Shown piece by piece: positions 15,670 through 24,078 of a stretch of 57,796 nucleotides of DNA (its first letter is position 1; the number at the start of each line of letters is the position of its first letter). A program made the position numbers and the translations under genes. The stretch lies in assembly GCF_018613195.1 (NCBI RefSeq), contig NZ_JAGGQQ010000021.1, positions 1 through 57,796 on the forward strand, given 5' to 3'. The DNA comes from Bacillus sp. ISL-45. GTDB lineage: Bacteria > Bacillota > Bacilli > Bacillales > Cytobacillaceae. The notes beneath the pieces were generated by a model that was given only the letters and a program-made list of their open reading frames with translations, was not told the origin of the DNA and made no database searches.

Positions 15670-17394
15670 ATGAGTATATTTTCGTTTGTAAAACCATATC
15701 GCATTCCGATAGCGGCTGCGTTAAGCTTGATGCTCGTCGAACTGGCGGTTGAACTTGTGCAGCCGCTGCTGATGGCTAAGATCATCGATGAGGGAATTGT
15801 CGCAAGGGACCTGGATACTGTCATCAAATTAGGTGCAGTGATGCTCGGGATTTCATTCCTTGCTTTTGCATCCGGTATCACAAATTCGTTTATAGCTGCC
15901 CATGCAGGCCAAAGCTTTGGCTATGATTTGCGGGAAAAGCTGTTTGCCAAGGTCCAGGCTTTTTCTTTTACTAACTTCAGTAACTTTCCATCATCATCTT
16001 TAATCACAAGGATCACTAATGATGTGACACAGCTGCAAAATACATTCTTTATGAGCTTGAGGATAGCATTGCGCGCTCCTCTGTTGGTCATCGGCGGAAT
16101 CATTATGGCCATGCTCGTCAATGTGAAACTGTCGCTTGCATTTGTCATCATTATCCCGCCTCTGTTGATATTCCTGATATGGATCATGATCAAGGCTGCA
16201 GGTTTATTCAAGAGTGTTCAAAAGCGCCTGGACAAAGTGAACGGTGTCATGAGGGAAAACCTTGTGGGAATGAGGCTGATCAAGGCATTTGCCAGAGGTG
16301 GTTACGAAGGAACAAGATTTGAAAATGCGAACAATAATCTTAAGGATAAAACCATATTTGCTCTAAGGGTTACAGAGGTAACGATCCCTGTCCTGCTGCT
16401 TTTCATGAATCTGAGTGTCATTGCTGTTCTTTGGTTCGGAAAAATAGAAGTCCAGACTGGCAGCGTTTCTGTCGGTGAAGTGGTTGCGATTGTGAATTAT
16501 GCAGCCAGGATCACCAGTGCTTTTTCTATGTTTTCATGGATTATCATGGTGTTTTCCCGTGCCCGGGCGTCTGCTGAGCGTGTGACCGATGTACTGAATG
16601 AGGAAATTGATCTTGAGGATACGATAGAAAGCAGTAAGGAACATGGGATTACTCAAGGGGGAATTGAATTTGACAAGGTTTCATTCCAGTTTCCGAACAC
16701 CAATATTCCAATCCTTCAAAATCTATCCTTTTCGATTGACCCTGGTGAAACCGTGGCTGTACTGGGTGCTACTGGTGCCGGGAAGACATCGATGTTCCAG
16801 CTTATACCCCGATTATATGATGTAACGAGTGGGGAAATCCGGATAGATGGCAGGAGAATCAAGGACTTTAAACTGAAAAGTCTTAGAGAGGGAATTGGCT
16901 ACGTTCCCCAGGAGGCTTTGCTGTTCACTGGTTCTATCAAGGAAAATCTTGCATGGGGCAAAAAGAATGCCACCGATGAGGAAATGGTTAAGGCTGCTTC
17001 TGATGCCCAGATCCATGAAACAATTGAAAAACTTCCTGATCAATATAATACACTTCTGGGACAAAAAGGAGTCAATCTGTCGGGCGGGCAAAAACAGCGC
17101 CTGTCAATTGCACGGGCTCTGATTAAAAATCCAAGAATCCTTTTGCTCGATGACAGTACAAGTGCGCTTGATTTAAAAACCGAAGCAAAGCTTTTGGATT
17201 CAATCACCAAATACCATTGTACAACAGTCATCATTACCCAAAAGATAAGCACCGCAAAGGAAGCGGATAAGATCCTGCTGCTTGAAGATGGCACTATAAT
17301 TGGATATGGAGACCATGAATATCTCCTCAACCATTCTGCTCTATATCAGGGTATTTACGAATCCCAATTTGGGGAGGTGAAGGCAGGATGTTAA
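15670..17394 (+). CDS. ABC exporter half-transporter with degenerate ATP site (YfiB-like)
   Basis: A 574-residue fused membrane-ATPase subunit: six N-terminal membrane helices, then an ABC domain with Walker A GATGAGKTS and a canonical LSGGQKQR signature. Two catalytic residues are changed: Walker B ends LLLDDSTSALD, with Asp for the catalytic Glu, and the H-loop reads ITQKIST, with Gln for His. These changes mark the non-catalytic half of heterodimeric exporters such as BmrCD or TM287/288 (family knowledge). Its partner is the next gene, whose start overlaps this stop by 7 bp. The pair resembles B. subtilis YfiB/YfiC. Likely exports drugs or lipids; substrate unknown. Confidence 0.92.
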   Translation: MSIFSFVKPYRIPIAAALSLMLVELAVELVQPLLMAKIIDEGIVARDLDTVIKLGAVMLGISFLAFASGITNSFIAAHAGQSFGYDLREKLFAKVQAFSFTNFSNFPSSSLITRITNDVTQLQNTFFMSLRIALRAPLLVIGGIIMAMLVNVKLSLAFVIIIPPLLIFLIWIMIKAAGLFKSVQKRLDKVNGVMRENLVGMRLIKAFARGGYEGTRFENANNNLKDKTIFALRVTEVTIPVLLLFMNLSVIAVLWFGKIEVQTGSVSVGEVVAIVNYAARITSAFSMFSWIIMVFSRARASAERVTDVLNEEIDLEDTIESSKEHGITQGGIEFDKVSFQFPNTNIPILQNLSFSIDPGETVAVLGATGAGKTSMFQLIPRLYDVTSGEIRIDGRRIKDFKLKSLREGIGYVPQEALLFTGSIKENLAWGKKNATDEEMVKAASDAQIHETIEKLPDQYNTLLGQKGVNLSGGQKQRLSIARALIKNPRILLLDDSTSALDLKTEAKLLDSITKYHCTTVIITQKISTAKEADKILLLEDGTIIGYGDHEYLLNHSALYQGIYESQFGEVKAGC

Positions 17395-19181
17395 AAAGGC
17401 AGAGCAAGACTGAGCAAAAAAGTAATTCGGTAAGGGGAATTGGACCGACGGTAAAAAGAATTTGGTCATACCTCGCAGAACAGAGGAGCCTGCTGATACT
17501 GGTTCTATTAATGGTTGTGGCAAGTTCTGCACTTGGTTTATTGGGACCATTCCTTATTGGAAGGGGAATTGATGAGTATTTTGCGACAGAATCCACTGAC
17601 GGATTCATCTTGCTGTTAGCCGGTCTTGGCATTGTGTATGGGCTGCACTCCTTATCCTTATGGCTCCAAAGCTATTTGATGATCGGGATTGCCCAGAAGA
17701 CAGTCTATACAATGAGGGAACAGTTATTTACTCACTTCCATAAACTTTCGATTGATTTCTTCAACAAGCGCCAGCATGGTGAATTGATGAGCAGGGTAAC
17801 CAATGATATTGAAAATGTCAGTGCAACGCTGAATTCTTCTGTCATCCAGATTTTTTCTAGTGTACTTACCCTTGTGGGAACTCTCGCAGTCATGATTTGG
17901 CTTAGCCCGCTGTTAACTCTTGTTACGATGATCATTGTGCCGCTGATGTTCATGGGGATGAAGTGGATTACGAGCAGGACAGGGAGGCTGTATAAAGAAC
18001 AGCAGCGCCGGCTTGGTGAAATGAATGGATATATTGAAGAAACCATCTCTGGCCAGAAAATCATTAAATCCTTCTCGCAAGAACCAAAAGTTATTGAAGA
18101 GTTCCGTGTTAAGAATAAACAGTTGAAGGAGTCCGGGTATTGGGCCCAGACCTTTACCGGCTTCATTCCAAAATTAATGAATATGCTCAATAACCTGAGC
18201 TTCACCATCGTAGCGGCTGTTGGCGGCTACTTCGCGCTTAGAGGCTACGTATCGATTGGGACAATCGTTATTTTCACGGAGTACTCCAGGCAGTTCACAA
18301 GACCGCTGAATGACCTGTCGAACCAGTTCAATACTTTACTTTCTGCAGTTGCAGGGGCTGACAGGGTTTTTGATATCATTGATACCGAAGAGGAGGCAGT
18401 CGATGAGAAAGAAGCTGCCTCACTTCAGAACATCAAGGGTAAGGTCGAGTTCAAGGATGTATCTTTTTCATATGAAAAAGGCGGGGATACAGTATCTGAT
18501 TTGAACTTTAAAGCTGAACCCGGCGAAAGTATTGCCCTCGTTGGACCTACAGGCGCTGGTAAGTCCACAATCATCAACTTGATTTCACGTTTTTATGAGC
18601 CAAATGAGGGACTCATTTTAATTGACGGATATGACAGCAAAAAAATCATCCGTGAAAGCTTGCGGACACAAATGGGATTTGTCCTCCAGGATTCATTCCT
18701 TTTCCAGGGCAGCATTAGGGAAAATATCCGCTACGGCAGACTGGATGCAACAGATAAGGAAGTAGAGCAGGCTGCGAAGGCAGCAAATGCCCATTCCTTT
18801 ATCCAGCGGCTTCCAGAAGGATACGATACCGTGTTAAGCCAGGATGATGCCGGCATCAGTCAGGGGCAAAAACAGCTGCTGTCCATAGCGAGAGCAATCC
18901 TCGCTGATCCATCGATTTTGATTCTTGATGAAGCAACGAGCAGTATTGATACGATCACAGAGCTTAAAATCCAGGAAGCACTCCAGCATCTGCTGAAAGG
19001 CAGAACAAGCTTCATCATCGCCCATCGTTTGAATACAATTAAAAGCGCTGACCAGATTATCGTCATAGAAGATGGGCAGATCATTGAAAAAGGCAGCCAT
19101 GACGAATTGCTTGTTCAAAAAGGTTTTTACCATAGTCTGTACACGAGTCAGCTGGAAAAGAAAATGTTAATGAACTATTAG
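17388..19181 (+). CDS. ABC exporter half-transporter with catalytic ATP site (YfiC-like)
   Basis: A 597-residue fused membrane-ATPase subunit with Walker A GPTGAGKST, Walker B ILDEATSSID with the catalytic Glu, and an intact IIAHRLNTI H-loop. Its signature is the non-canonical ISQGQKQ. With the upstream subunit this gives one complete ATP site (this Walker A/B plus the partner's LSGGQ) and one degenerate site (the partner's altered residues plus this ISQGQ), exactly the asymmetric heterodimer arrangement. The start overlaps the partner's stop, which indicates translational coupling. A strong terminator begins at the stop codon. Confidence 0.93.
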   Translation: MLKRQSKTEQKSNSVRGIGPTVKRIWSYLAEQRSLLILVLLMVVASSALGLLGPFLIGRGIDEYFATESTDGFILLLAGLGIVYGLHSLSLWLQSYLMIGIAQKTVYTMREQLFTHFHKLSIDFFNKRQHGELMSRVTNDIENVSATLNSSVIQIFSSVLTLVGTLAVMIWLSPLLTLVTMIIVPLMFMGMKWITSRTGRLYKEQQRRLGEMNGYIEETISGQKIIKSFSQEPKVIEEFRVKNKQLKESGYWAQTFTGFIPKLMNMLNNLSFTIVAAVGGYFALRGYVSIGTIVIFTEYSRQFTRPLNDLSNQFNTLLSAVAGADRVFDIIDTEEEAVDEKEAASLQNIKGKVEFKDVSFSYEKGGDTVSDLNFKAEPGESIALVGPTGAGKSTIINLISRFYEPNEGLILIDGYDSKKIIRESLRTQMGFVLQDSFLFQGSIRENIRYGRLDATDKEVEQAAKAANAHSFIQRLPEGYDTVLSQDDAGISQGQKQLLSIARAILADPSILILDEATSSIDTITELKIQEALQHLLKGRTSFIIAHRLNTIKSADQIIVIEDGQIIEKGSHDELLVQKGFYHSLYTSQLEKKMLMNY

Positions 19182-19206
19182 GAAGCCACTAGGCTTCCTT
19201 TTTTTT
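19181..19206 (+). terminator. Intrinsic terminator after the ABC exporter
   Basis: A perfect 7-bp stem, GGAAGCC/GGCTTCC, with a 4-nt loop and eight T; it starts at the last base of the stop codon. Confidence 0.92.
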
Positions 19207-19387
19207 CTACAAAAAGTGAATCGGTTTATGGAGGGAATCCGCCTGTAAAATATGACAAATTTCCCGGGCAATAGAGGATTCGTAAAAAGTTTGTCGTATT
19301 CCTAATATGAGACTTCAATTAGCATGACAGCATCCGTCCGTCCGTCCGGCTTTATGTATCCAACCCACTTCGAATGGAGAAGATGAA

Positions 19388-20683
19388 ATGCTTGCTGAGA
19401 AACTTCTTTTAAACGTCCTTATTATTCTGCTGCCAATCTTCATTCATAGTGTTCTTTTTTATAATAAAAGCATCGGGAAATCTCCTTATTTGTGCGGAGT
19501 GCTTCAAAGTGCTGCTGTGTTTCTCTCCCTTGCTTTTTCGTATGAGGAAGGCGGATTGTTCTGGGATCTTCGTTACGTCCCAATGGTACTGGCCTTTTTA
19601 TATGGCGGTCCTATTGCAGGTGCTATGGTTTGGGTTACCTACCTTGGAACAAGGACAATAATGGGCGGTGATCTTCTGCTCGGATACGCGAGCGGTTTTC
19701 TGGCAGCGCTGATTCCATTCATATTCATGAAAAAATTTTGGACGTTCGATGCAAAGAAAAGAATAAGGACAGTGGTCCTTGTTGGTTTATGGCCTTCGTT
19801 TTCCATGCTGATGATTCTTGTGGCCAGCATTATCATTAATGGTGCCATAGCGGAAGACACGAACCAAATTATGATGAATGTAGCCATTTTCGGTGCCATA
19901 CAGGTTTTTGCGGTATGGATTGCGGCGATTCTGAATGAGTCCTTGATCGAGAAGGATTTAATGAGAAAAGAAATCTTTCGCGCTGAAAAACTGAATACAC
20001 TGGGTGAATTAGCTGCATCAATTGCGCATGAAATCAGGAATCCTTTAACAGTTGTAAAAGGATTCCTGCAAATGATGCACAAACAAGAAAAAGGAAATAA
20101 TCATTATTATTTGAGTCTCGTCCTAACAGAATTAGGCAGGGCGGAGTCCATCATTAATGACTATCTGAATTTCGCTAAGCCACAATTTGAAAAACTTGAA
20201 GATGCCGAACTGGCAGAAATCATTGCTGAAGTCACATTGCTTATAGAGGCATTTGCTGCAAAGGAAGGTGTGCGGGTGAATGTCCAGTTTGAATGGGCGA
20301 TATATGTAAAGACGGACAGGAACCAGCTGAAACAAGCTCTAGTGAATATTATAAAGAACGCAATTGAAGCTACGGATGATGGAGGGGAAGTCAACATCAG
20401 CCAGGTGTCGGGCGTTAATGAAACATATATAGTAGTTTCGGATACGGGAAAAGGAATGGATAGTGCCCAACTTGCCAGACTAGGTACATTATTTTATACA
20501 ACAAAAGATAAAGGTACGGGGCTCGGAACCTCCGTTTCAATAAAAATCATTGAGGCTATGGGCGGTACGATTTCATTCAAGAGTGAAAAAGGAGTTGGGA
20601 CAGAGGTTACCATTATCCTGCCGACCTACAAGCAGGAACCATCTGATAACACTGAACATGACAAGGTGAATAACGCAATCTAA
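19388..20683 (+). CDS. Membrane sensor histidine kinase (5TM-LYT type, KinB-like)
   Basis: A 431-residue kinase. About six hydrophobic segments in the first 185 residues resemble the 5TMR-LYT sensor module (FWDLRYVPMVLAFLYGG). A HisKA domain follows with the phosphorylated His in ELAASIAHEIRNPLTVVKGF, then a HATPase domain with N box NIIKNAIEAT, G1 DTGKGM and G2 GTGLGTSVS. No response-regulator gene is adjacent, as for the orphan sporulation kinases that feed Spo0F; KinB has this architecture, so a sporulation or stress phosphorelay role is inferred. The upstream 180 bp carries a short CCGT repeat near 19334 but no promoter I can name. Confidence 0.88.
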   Translation: MLAEKLLLNVLIILLPIFIHSVLFYNKSIGKSPYLCGVLQSAAVFLSLAFSYEEGGLFWDLRYVPMVLAFLYGGPIAGAMVWVTYLGTRTIMGGDLLLGYASGFLAALIPFIFMKKFWTFDAKKRIRTVVLVGLWPSFSMLMILVASIIINGAIAEDTNQIMMNVAIFGAIQVFAVWIAAILNESLIEKDLMRKEIFRAEKLNTLGELAASIAHEIRNPLTVVKGFLQMMHKQEKGNNHYYLSLVLTELGRAESIINDYLNFAKPQFEKLEDAELAEIIAEVTLLIEAFAAKEGVRVNVQFEWAIYVKTDRNQLKQALVNIIKNAIEATDDGGEVNISQVSGVNETYIVVSDTGKGMDSAQLARLGTLFYTTKDKGTGLGTSVSIKIIEAMGGTISFKSEKGVGTEVTIILPTYKQEPSDNTEHDKVNNAI

Positions 20684-20704
20684 ATCTCGCTTTTCACAAT
20701 AGAA

Positions 20705-20731
20705 AAAGCGAACCGGAACCCGGTTCGCTTT
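20705..20731 (-). terminator. Strong hairpin between kinase and spore gene, T tail on the minus strand
   Basis: A perfect 12-bp stem AAAGCGAACCGG/CCGGTTCGCTTT with a 3-nt loop. Read leftward it is followed by a run of T, so it fits a terminator for transcripts from the SASP gene; it can also limit rightward transcription from the kinase gene. Confidence 0.7.
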
Positions 20732-21036
20732 CAAGTAACTTGCTACTCCACAAGATGTATAAAAAATCATCCATTATAAACTTTTGCCGCGGTACATAAT
20801 TCCACTTGATCCATTTTTTAACCTAAACGACACAAGCCCTACCTCTCTTGCATCCTTACGGCTCCGAAGCCGATCCAGTGTGAATAAGTTGTTACCGAAA
20901 AAATAAAAGCAGAACGCCATTAATTGTTTACATAATAATTTATTGTGATTCAAGTTACTTCTTTTTGGCGAAGCTTTACTAGTGTATTTCATTTTCCAGC
21001 AGATGTCAATCATTTTTGCGAACAGTTTTGAAATCC
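20732..21036. other. Gene-free stretch after the alpha/beta SASP gene
   Basis: An open frame of 79 codons exists here on the minus strand (20774-21013), but it has no ribosome site and no recognisable composition. I see no supported gene, RNA or repeat in this stretch. Confidence 0.5.
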
Positions 21037-21288
21037 TTACTTCTTACGCAGGTTTTCCTGTGCCATTTTAACGAGCTCGCGAACCATATTTCCTCCCAGT
21101 CTGCCGCCAACCCTCCCTGCTTCCCGGGTCGGAAGATTTCCGTTATATCCCTTGTTCAAGGGAACTCCAATCTCCCTGGCCGTCTCGTATTTGGCATCCT
21201 CCGGTTTCATTGTTCCGGCTACTTGAGCCTTCAAGTCATCCAATGCCTTTCTAGCTTCAGGTACAAGTATTTTATTCCTCCTTGCCAT
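21037..21288 (-). CDS. Alpha/beta-type small acid-soluble spore protein
   Basis: An 83-residue alpha/beta-type SASP, a DNA-binding protein made in the forespore that coats and protects spore DNA and is degraded by GPR protease at germination. The core YETAREIGVPL includes the protease-site region (Glu-Ile/Phe), and the C-terminal TREAGRVGGRLGGNMVRELV is the second conserved SASP block. The N-terminus is longer than in SspA-D. ATG 21288 is chosen, not an upstream frame start at 21318, because GGAGGG lies 8 nt before it. Expected to be transcribed by sigma G in the forespore; I could not define its promoter by eye. Confidence 0.9.
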   Translation of the reverse strand: MARRNKILVPEARKALDDLKAQVAGTMKPEDAKYETAREIGVPLNKGYNGNLPTREAGRVGGRLGGNMVRELVKMAQENLRKK

Positions 21289-21731
21289 TAGGAATCCCTC
21301 CGTGTTGTTAAATATCACTCCAATTAGGAATAGTATTTGATTTGTTCATGTAAATTATTTACGCCTTCGTTAATGAATATGGTTTGCGGCTTTAGAAGTA
21401 AGGGTAATATTAATAGCGATTATTTATCACCATACTTATCCACAGGTAAAATCACTATTTTTCGAGTACTCCACAGACTTATGCACATTATCCACAAAAA
21501 TGATGTAAAAAAGTTAGCGTATTAAAAATCTAATAATAGTAAGCGGTCGGAAGAGTTATTAACATTGTCCACAGTTGTGTTAATAACTGGATCATATTAT
21601 TTTTGAACAATTGGTGAAAGTCATTGTATAAGTTGGAGAGAAAGCGTATAGTGAAGATATCAAAAGTTAGTGAAAATATTCACAATGTATATCCCCATGC
21701 TAACTGTTGATATTCCCCTTCCCCTTAAAAG
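21289..21731. promoter_or_regulatory. Gene-free region with a cluster of DnaA boxes
   Basis: Perfect DnaA boxes TTATCCACA occur at 21436-21444 and 21488-21496, and a one-mismatch box TTGTCCACA at 21565-21573, all on the plus strand. Weaker matches lie at 21467-21475 and 21676-21684. The region is A/T-rich, has no credible ORF and lies between two leftward genes (yfhD and the SASP gene). It may bind DnaA as a titration or regulatory locus. dnaA and dnaN are not in the window, so it is not taken to be oriC. Confidence 0.65.
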
Positions 21732-21770
21732 AGAAAGCAGAACCCATGATGGATTCTGCTTTCTTTTTTT
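21732..21770. terminator. Terminator downstream of yfhD (likely bidirectional)
   Basis: An 11-bp stem AGAAAGCAGAA/TTCTGCTTTCT with T-rich sequence on both sides: seven T on the plus side, CTCTTTT on the minus side. It lies just after the yfhD stop. Confidence 0.8.
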
Positions 21771-21775
21771 ATGGG

Positions 21776-21961
21776 TTATTTCCGGTGTTTTTTTGCACGT
21801 TCGTCAGCAGCCTTAGATCGAGCCATTGCCTCAAGGTCCTCATGATCGGCAAGGTCCCTGTCAAATTCTACGTCAAGTCCATCAGATTTCATATTTTTAG
21901 GCACCTGAGGAAGAGAAGCTTTGTTTCGGTCACGTGTTTTATGTCCATGAGCACGACCCAT
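21776..21961 (-). CDS. yfhD: YfhD family protein
   Basis: A 61-residue, highly charged small protein (MGRAHGHKTRDRNKASLPQV start; LADHEDLEAMARSKAADERA toward the end) matching the YfhD family of Bacillus. The family is small and mostly disordered-looking; function is not established. An AAGGGG site lies about 10 nt before the ATG. It is the first of the leftward yfhF-yfhE-yfhD genes in the conserved block, separated from yfhE by a long hairpin. Confidence 0.85.
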   Translation of the reverse strand: MGRAHGHKTRDRNKASLPQVPKNMKSDGLDVEFDRDLADHEDLEAMARSKAADERAKKHRK

Positions 21962-21981
21962 TCGAAAAAACCCCTTTCACG

Positions 21982-22019
21982 ATAAAAGTACGGAAATAGG
22001 ATCATTTCCGTACTTTTAT
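21982..22019. terminator. Long perfect hairpin between yfhE and yfhD
   Basis: A perfect 16-bp inverted repeat (ATAAAAGTACGGAAAT and its complement) with a 6-nt loop. The arm ends in TTTTAT on both strands, so it can act as a terminator after yfhE. It is among the longest perfect stems in the window. Confidence 0.75.
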
Positions 22020-22049
22020 ATTCCGCAATAAAGGGGTGCTTAATGCTTA

Positions 22050-22169
22050 TTATCTCTTTCCATTTGTATAGCCGCCAGCTCTGTCGGCTTTCTTGAATTC
22101 ATGGCTGTATGTAACTTCCTGCATGCTTGATAAAGTGCTTTTAGTCTTGTCTCGTTTTTTCTTATCCAT
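22050..22169 (-). CDS. yfhE: YfhE family small protein
   Basis: A 39-residue ORF starting MDKKKRDKTKSTLSS and ending ADRAGGYTNGKR, which matches the very short YfhE family of Bacillus. It is too short for most ORF filters and overlaps a longer spurious frame (22040-22237). A GAAAGGGTGG ribosome site precedes the ATG. Its position between yfhD and yfhF, as in B. subtilis, supports the call. Function unknown. Confidence 0.9.
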   Translation of the reverse strand: MDKKKRDKTKSTLSSMQEVTYSHEFKKADRAGGYTNGKR

Positions 22170-22236
22170 TGGTTACCCACCCTTTCAAATTGTTTTACTT
22201 TACCAGTATTTCCTTTTTGAAAGGGATTAAACAGCA

Positions 22237-23136
22237 TTATTTGCCGAAAATTTCTATAAGTGCATCTTGGAGTTCGGGATACCTGAATGTAAATCCTTCT
22301 TTTAGGAGTTTTTCAGGAAATGCACGCTGTCCTTTCAATACAAGGATGCTCATTTCTCCCAGCAGTACTTTTAAAGCAAATGAAGGCACAGGCATCCAGT
22401 GGGGGCGTTTTATGACTCTGGATAAGGTTTCACCGAATTGCTCCATCTTTACCGGGCAGGGGGCTGTGAAATTTACAGGGCCGCTTACTTTATTATTTTC
22501 GATTGCGAAAATAACACCTCGTACCACATCCTCTATATGAATCCATGAAAGCCATTGCTTTCCGGATCCGATTTTTCCTCCAGCAAAAAATTTATATGGG
22601 AGGACCATTCGCGGCAGGGCTCCGGCAGTTTTATCAAGGATGACTCCAAAACGGCAAAAAACGGACCGGACACCCATAACATTAACCTGGGCTGCTGAAG
22701 CTTCCCATTGATCGACCGTTTCGGCAAGGAAGTCACTGCCTTTATGTGATTGTTCCGTAAATTCTTTGTTTACAGATGTGCCATAATAGCCTACAGCACT
22801 TGCGTTGATTAAAACAGAAGGTTTTTTCGGCATCATTTCAATAATCCTTTTGACTTCATCAGTTGCCTTCAGCCGGCTGGCAATAATTTTATGTTTATAC
22901 TCATCCGTCCATTTACTATTGATTGTGGCCCCAGCAAGATTGACAATAGTATCAATGCCTTCCAGTTCCTTTTCAGGTTCGTCTCCAGGATTGAGCCATT
23001 GGACAAACTTTGGGTTGCTGCTTTGTGATTCACCTGGATTCCGAGTTAATATATAGACTTGATGGCCTTCTTGTATCAAATAACTGCTCAGAGCTTTGCC
23101 AACAAGTCCAGTTCCTCCGGTTATCGCTACTTTCAT
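22237..23136 (-). CDS. yfhF: TIGR01777-type NAD(P)-binding epimerase-like protein (YfhF)
   Basis: A 299-residue extended-SDR protein with an N-terminal dinucleotide loop GGTGLVG, the NLAGATINSKWT block, the SAVGYYG segment and a C-terminal DUF1731-like tail ending in LQDALIEIFGK. The family (SDR39U1/YfhF) is conserved but its substrate is unknown. The start is ATG 23136 with GAGGAGGGG just upstream, not a start five codons earlier. It is divergent from recX with a 100-bp shared upstream region. It is probably followed by yfhE on the same transcript. Confidence 0.92.
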   Translation of the reverse strand: MKVAITGGTGLVGKALSSYLIQEGHQVYILTRNPGESQSSNPKFVQWLNPGDEPEKELEGIDTIVNLAGATINSKWTDEYKHKIIASRLKATDEVKRIIEMMPKKPSVLINASAVGYYGTSVNKEFTEQSHKGSDFLAETVDQWEASAAQVNVMGVRSVFCRFGVILDKTAGALPRMVLPYKFFAGGKIGSGKQWLSWIHIEDVVRGVIFAIENNKVSGPVNFTAPCPVKMEQFGETLSRVIKRPHWMPVPSFALKVLLGEMSILVLKGQRAFPEKLLKEGFTFRYPELQDALIEIFGK

Positions 23137-23236
23137 CAAACCCCTCCTCAATAAAGCCTCTTGTTAATATAGTACTTCTTTTAAAATGATAATCCTCCTT
23201 TGAATGTGTTAAAGTTTCATTAGAGGTGAAAATCAC

Positions 23237-24049
23237 ATGCCAGTGATCACAAAGATTTCTGTTCAAAAACATAATAAGGAAAGATACAGCATTTTTACCG
23301 ACAGCGGCAGAGGGGAAGAGTATGCCTTCAGCGTTGATGAAGATGTGTTGATTAAGCATAACCTGAAAAAAGGGATGGAGCTCGATGATTTTTCAGTAAC
23401 AGAGATGCTTTTCCAGGATGACATCCGGAAAGCTTATAATGCAGCCATCAATTATTTAGCCCATCGCATGAGGTCTGAAACTGAAGTACGTGATTACCTG
23501 TTAAAAAAAGAAATGGCTGAACCAGTTATAAAAGAAGCAATCCATAAATTATATGAATTCAAATTCCTGAATGACGAGGAATTTGCCAATGCCTTTGTCC
23601 GTACTCAGCTGAATACGACTGACAAGGGAGCAGAGGTGATTAAGCAGGAATTGAAGAATAAAGGAATATCACCTGATCTCATTTCAAAGATCATTGAAGA
23701 AGTTTCATTTGATGAACAATTAGAAAAAGCGATTAAGCTTAGTGATAAATATGCACAGAAAAATAAGAAGGATTCATCCAAAATCCTGAAACAGAAAATA
23801 GAGCAGATGCTTCAGCGTAAAGGGTATTCCTTCGCGATTATCAGGGCTGCCCTGCAAGAAACAAATGTGGTGAAGGAAGAAGACGATGAAATGGATGCAT
23901 TAAGGGTCCAGGGGGAGAAGCTGCACAACAAATACAGTAAACTGCCGGAACGGGAATATAGACAGAAGCTGAAGATGGCGTTGTACCGCAAAGGGTTCCC
24001 AATGGAAATGATTGATGATTTCATTTCTGAAAAAGAGAATGAGGAATAA
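23237..24049 (+). CDS. recX: RecX, regulator of RecA
   Basis: A 270-residue all-helical RecX/OraA protein, which binds RecA filaments and modulates recombination and SOS. The tandem three-helix repeats are visible (YLAHRMRSETEVRDYL, FLNDEEFANAFVRTQL, LQRKGYSFAIIRAAL, YRKGFPMEMIDDFI). Length matches the long Bacillus form of about 264 residues rather than the 150-residue E. coli form. It sits between yfhF and yfhH as in B. subtilis, with an unrelated SDR gene inserted after it. An AGAGGTG site precedes the ATG. Confidence 0.95.
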   Translation: MPVITKISVQKHNKERYSIFTDSGRGEEYAFSVDEDVLIKHNLKKGMELDDFSVTEMLFQDDIRKAYNAAINYLAHRMRSETEVRDYLLKKEMAEPVIKEAIHKLYEFKFLNDEEFANAFVRTQLNTTDKGAEVIKQELKNKGISPDLISKIIEEVSFDEQLEKAIKLSDKYAQKNKKDSSKILKQKIEQMLQRKGYSFAIIRAALQETNVVKEEDDEMDALRVQGEKLHNKYSKLPEREYRQKLKMALYRKGFPMEMIDDFISEKENEE

Positions 24050-24078
24050 AAAAATCATGACATGTGTCATGATTTTTT
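24049..24078. terminator. Shared bidirectional terminator of recX and the SDR gene
   Basis: A perfect 13-bp stem AAAAAATCATGAC/GTCATGATTTTTT with a 4-nt loop, giving T runs on both strands. The stop codon of recX and the TGA of the convergent SDR gene lie at or inside the stem. Confidence 0.92.

Noticed and set aside
20774-21013. 79-codon minus-strand ORF between the kinase and SASP genes
   Set aside because: No ribosome site at either possible start and no recognisable family.
21319-21731. Chromosomal origin of replication
   Set aside because: DnaA boxes are present, but dnaA, dnaN or rpmH are absent, the boxes are few, and the syntenic block lies far from oriC in B. subtilis. Reported as a DnaA-box cluster only.
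22040-22237. 65-codon minus-strand ORF in a different frame from yfhE
   Set aside because: The alternative frame encodes the recognisable 39-residue YfhE protein with its own ribosome site; both cannot be real.
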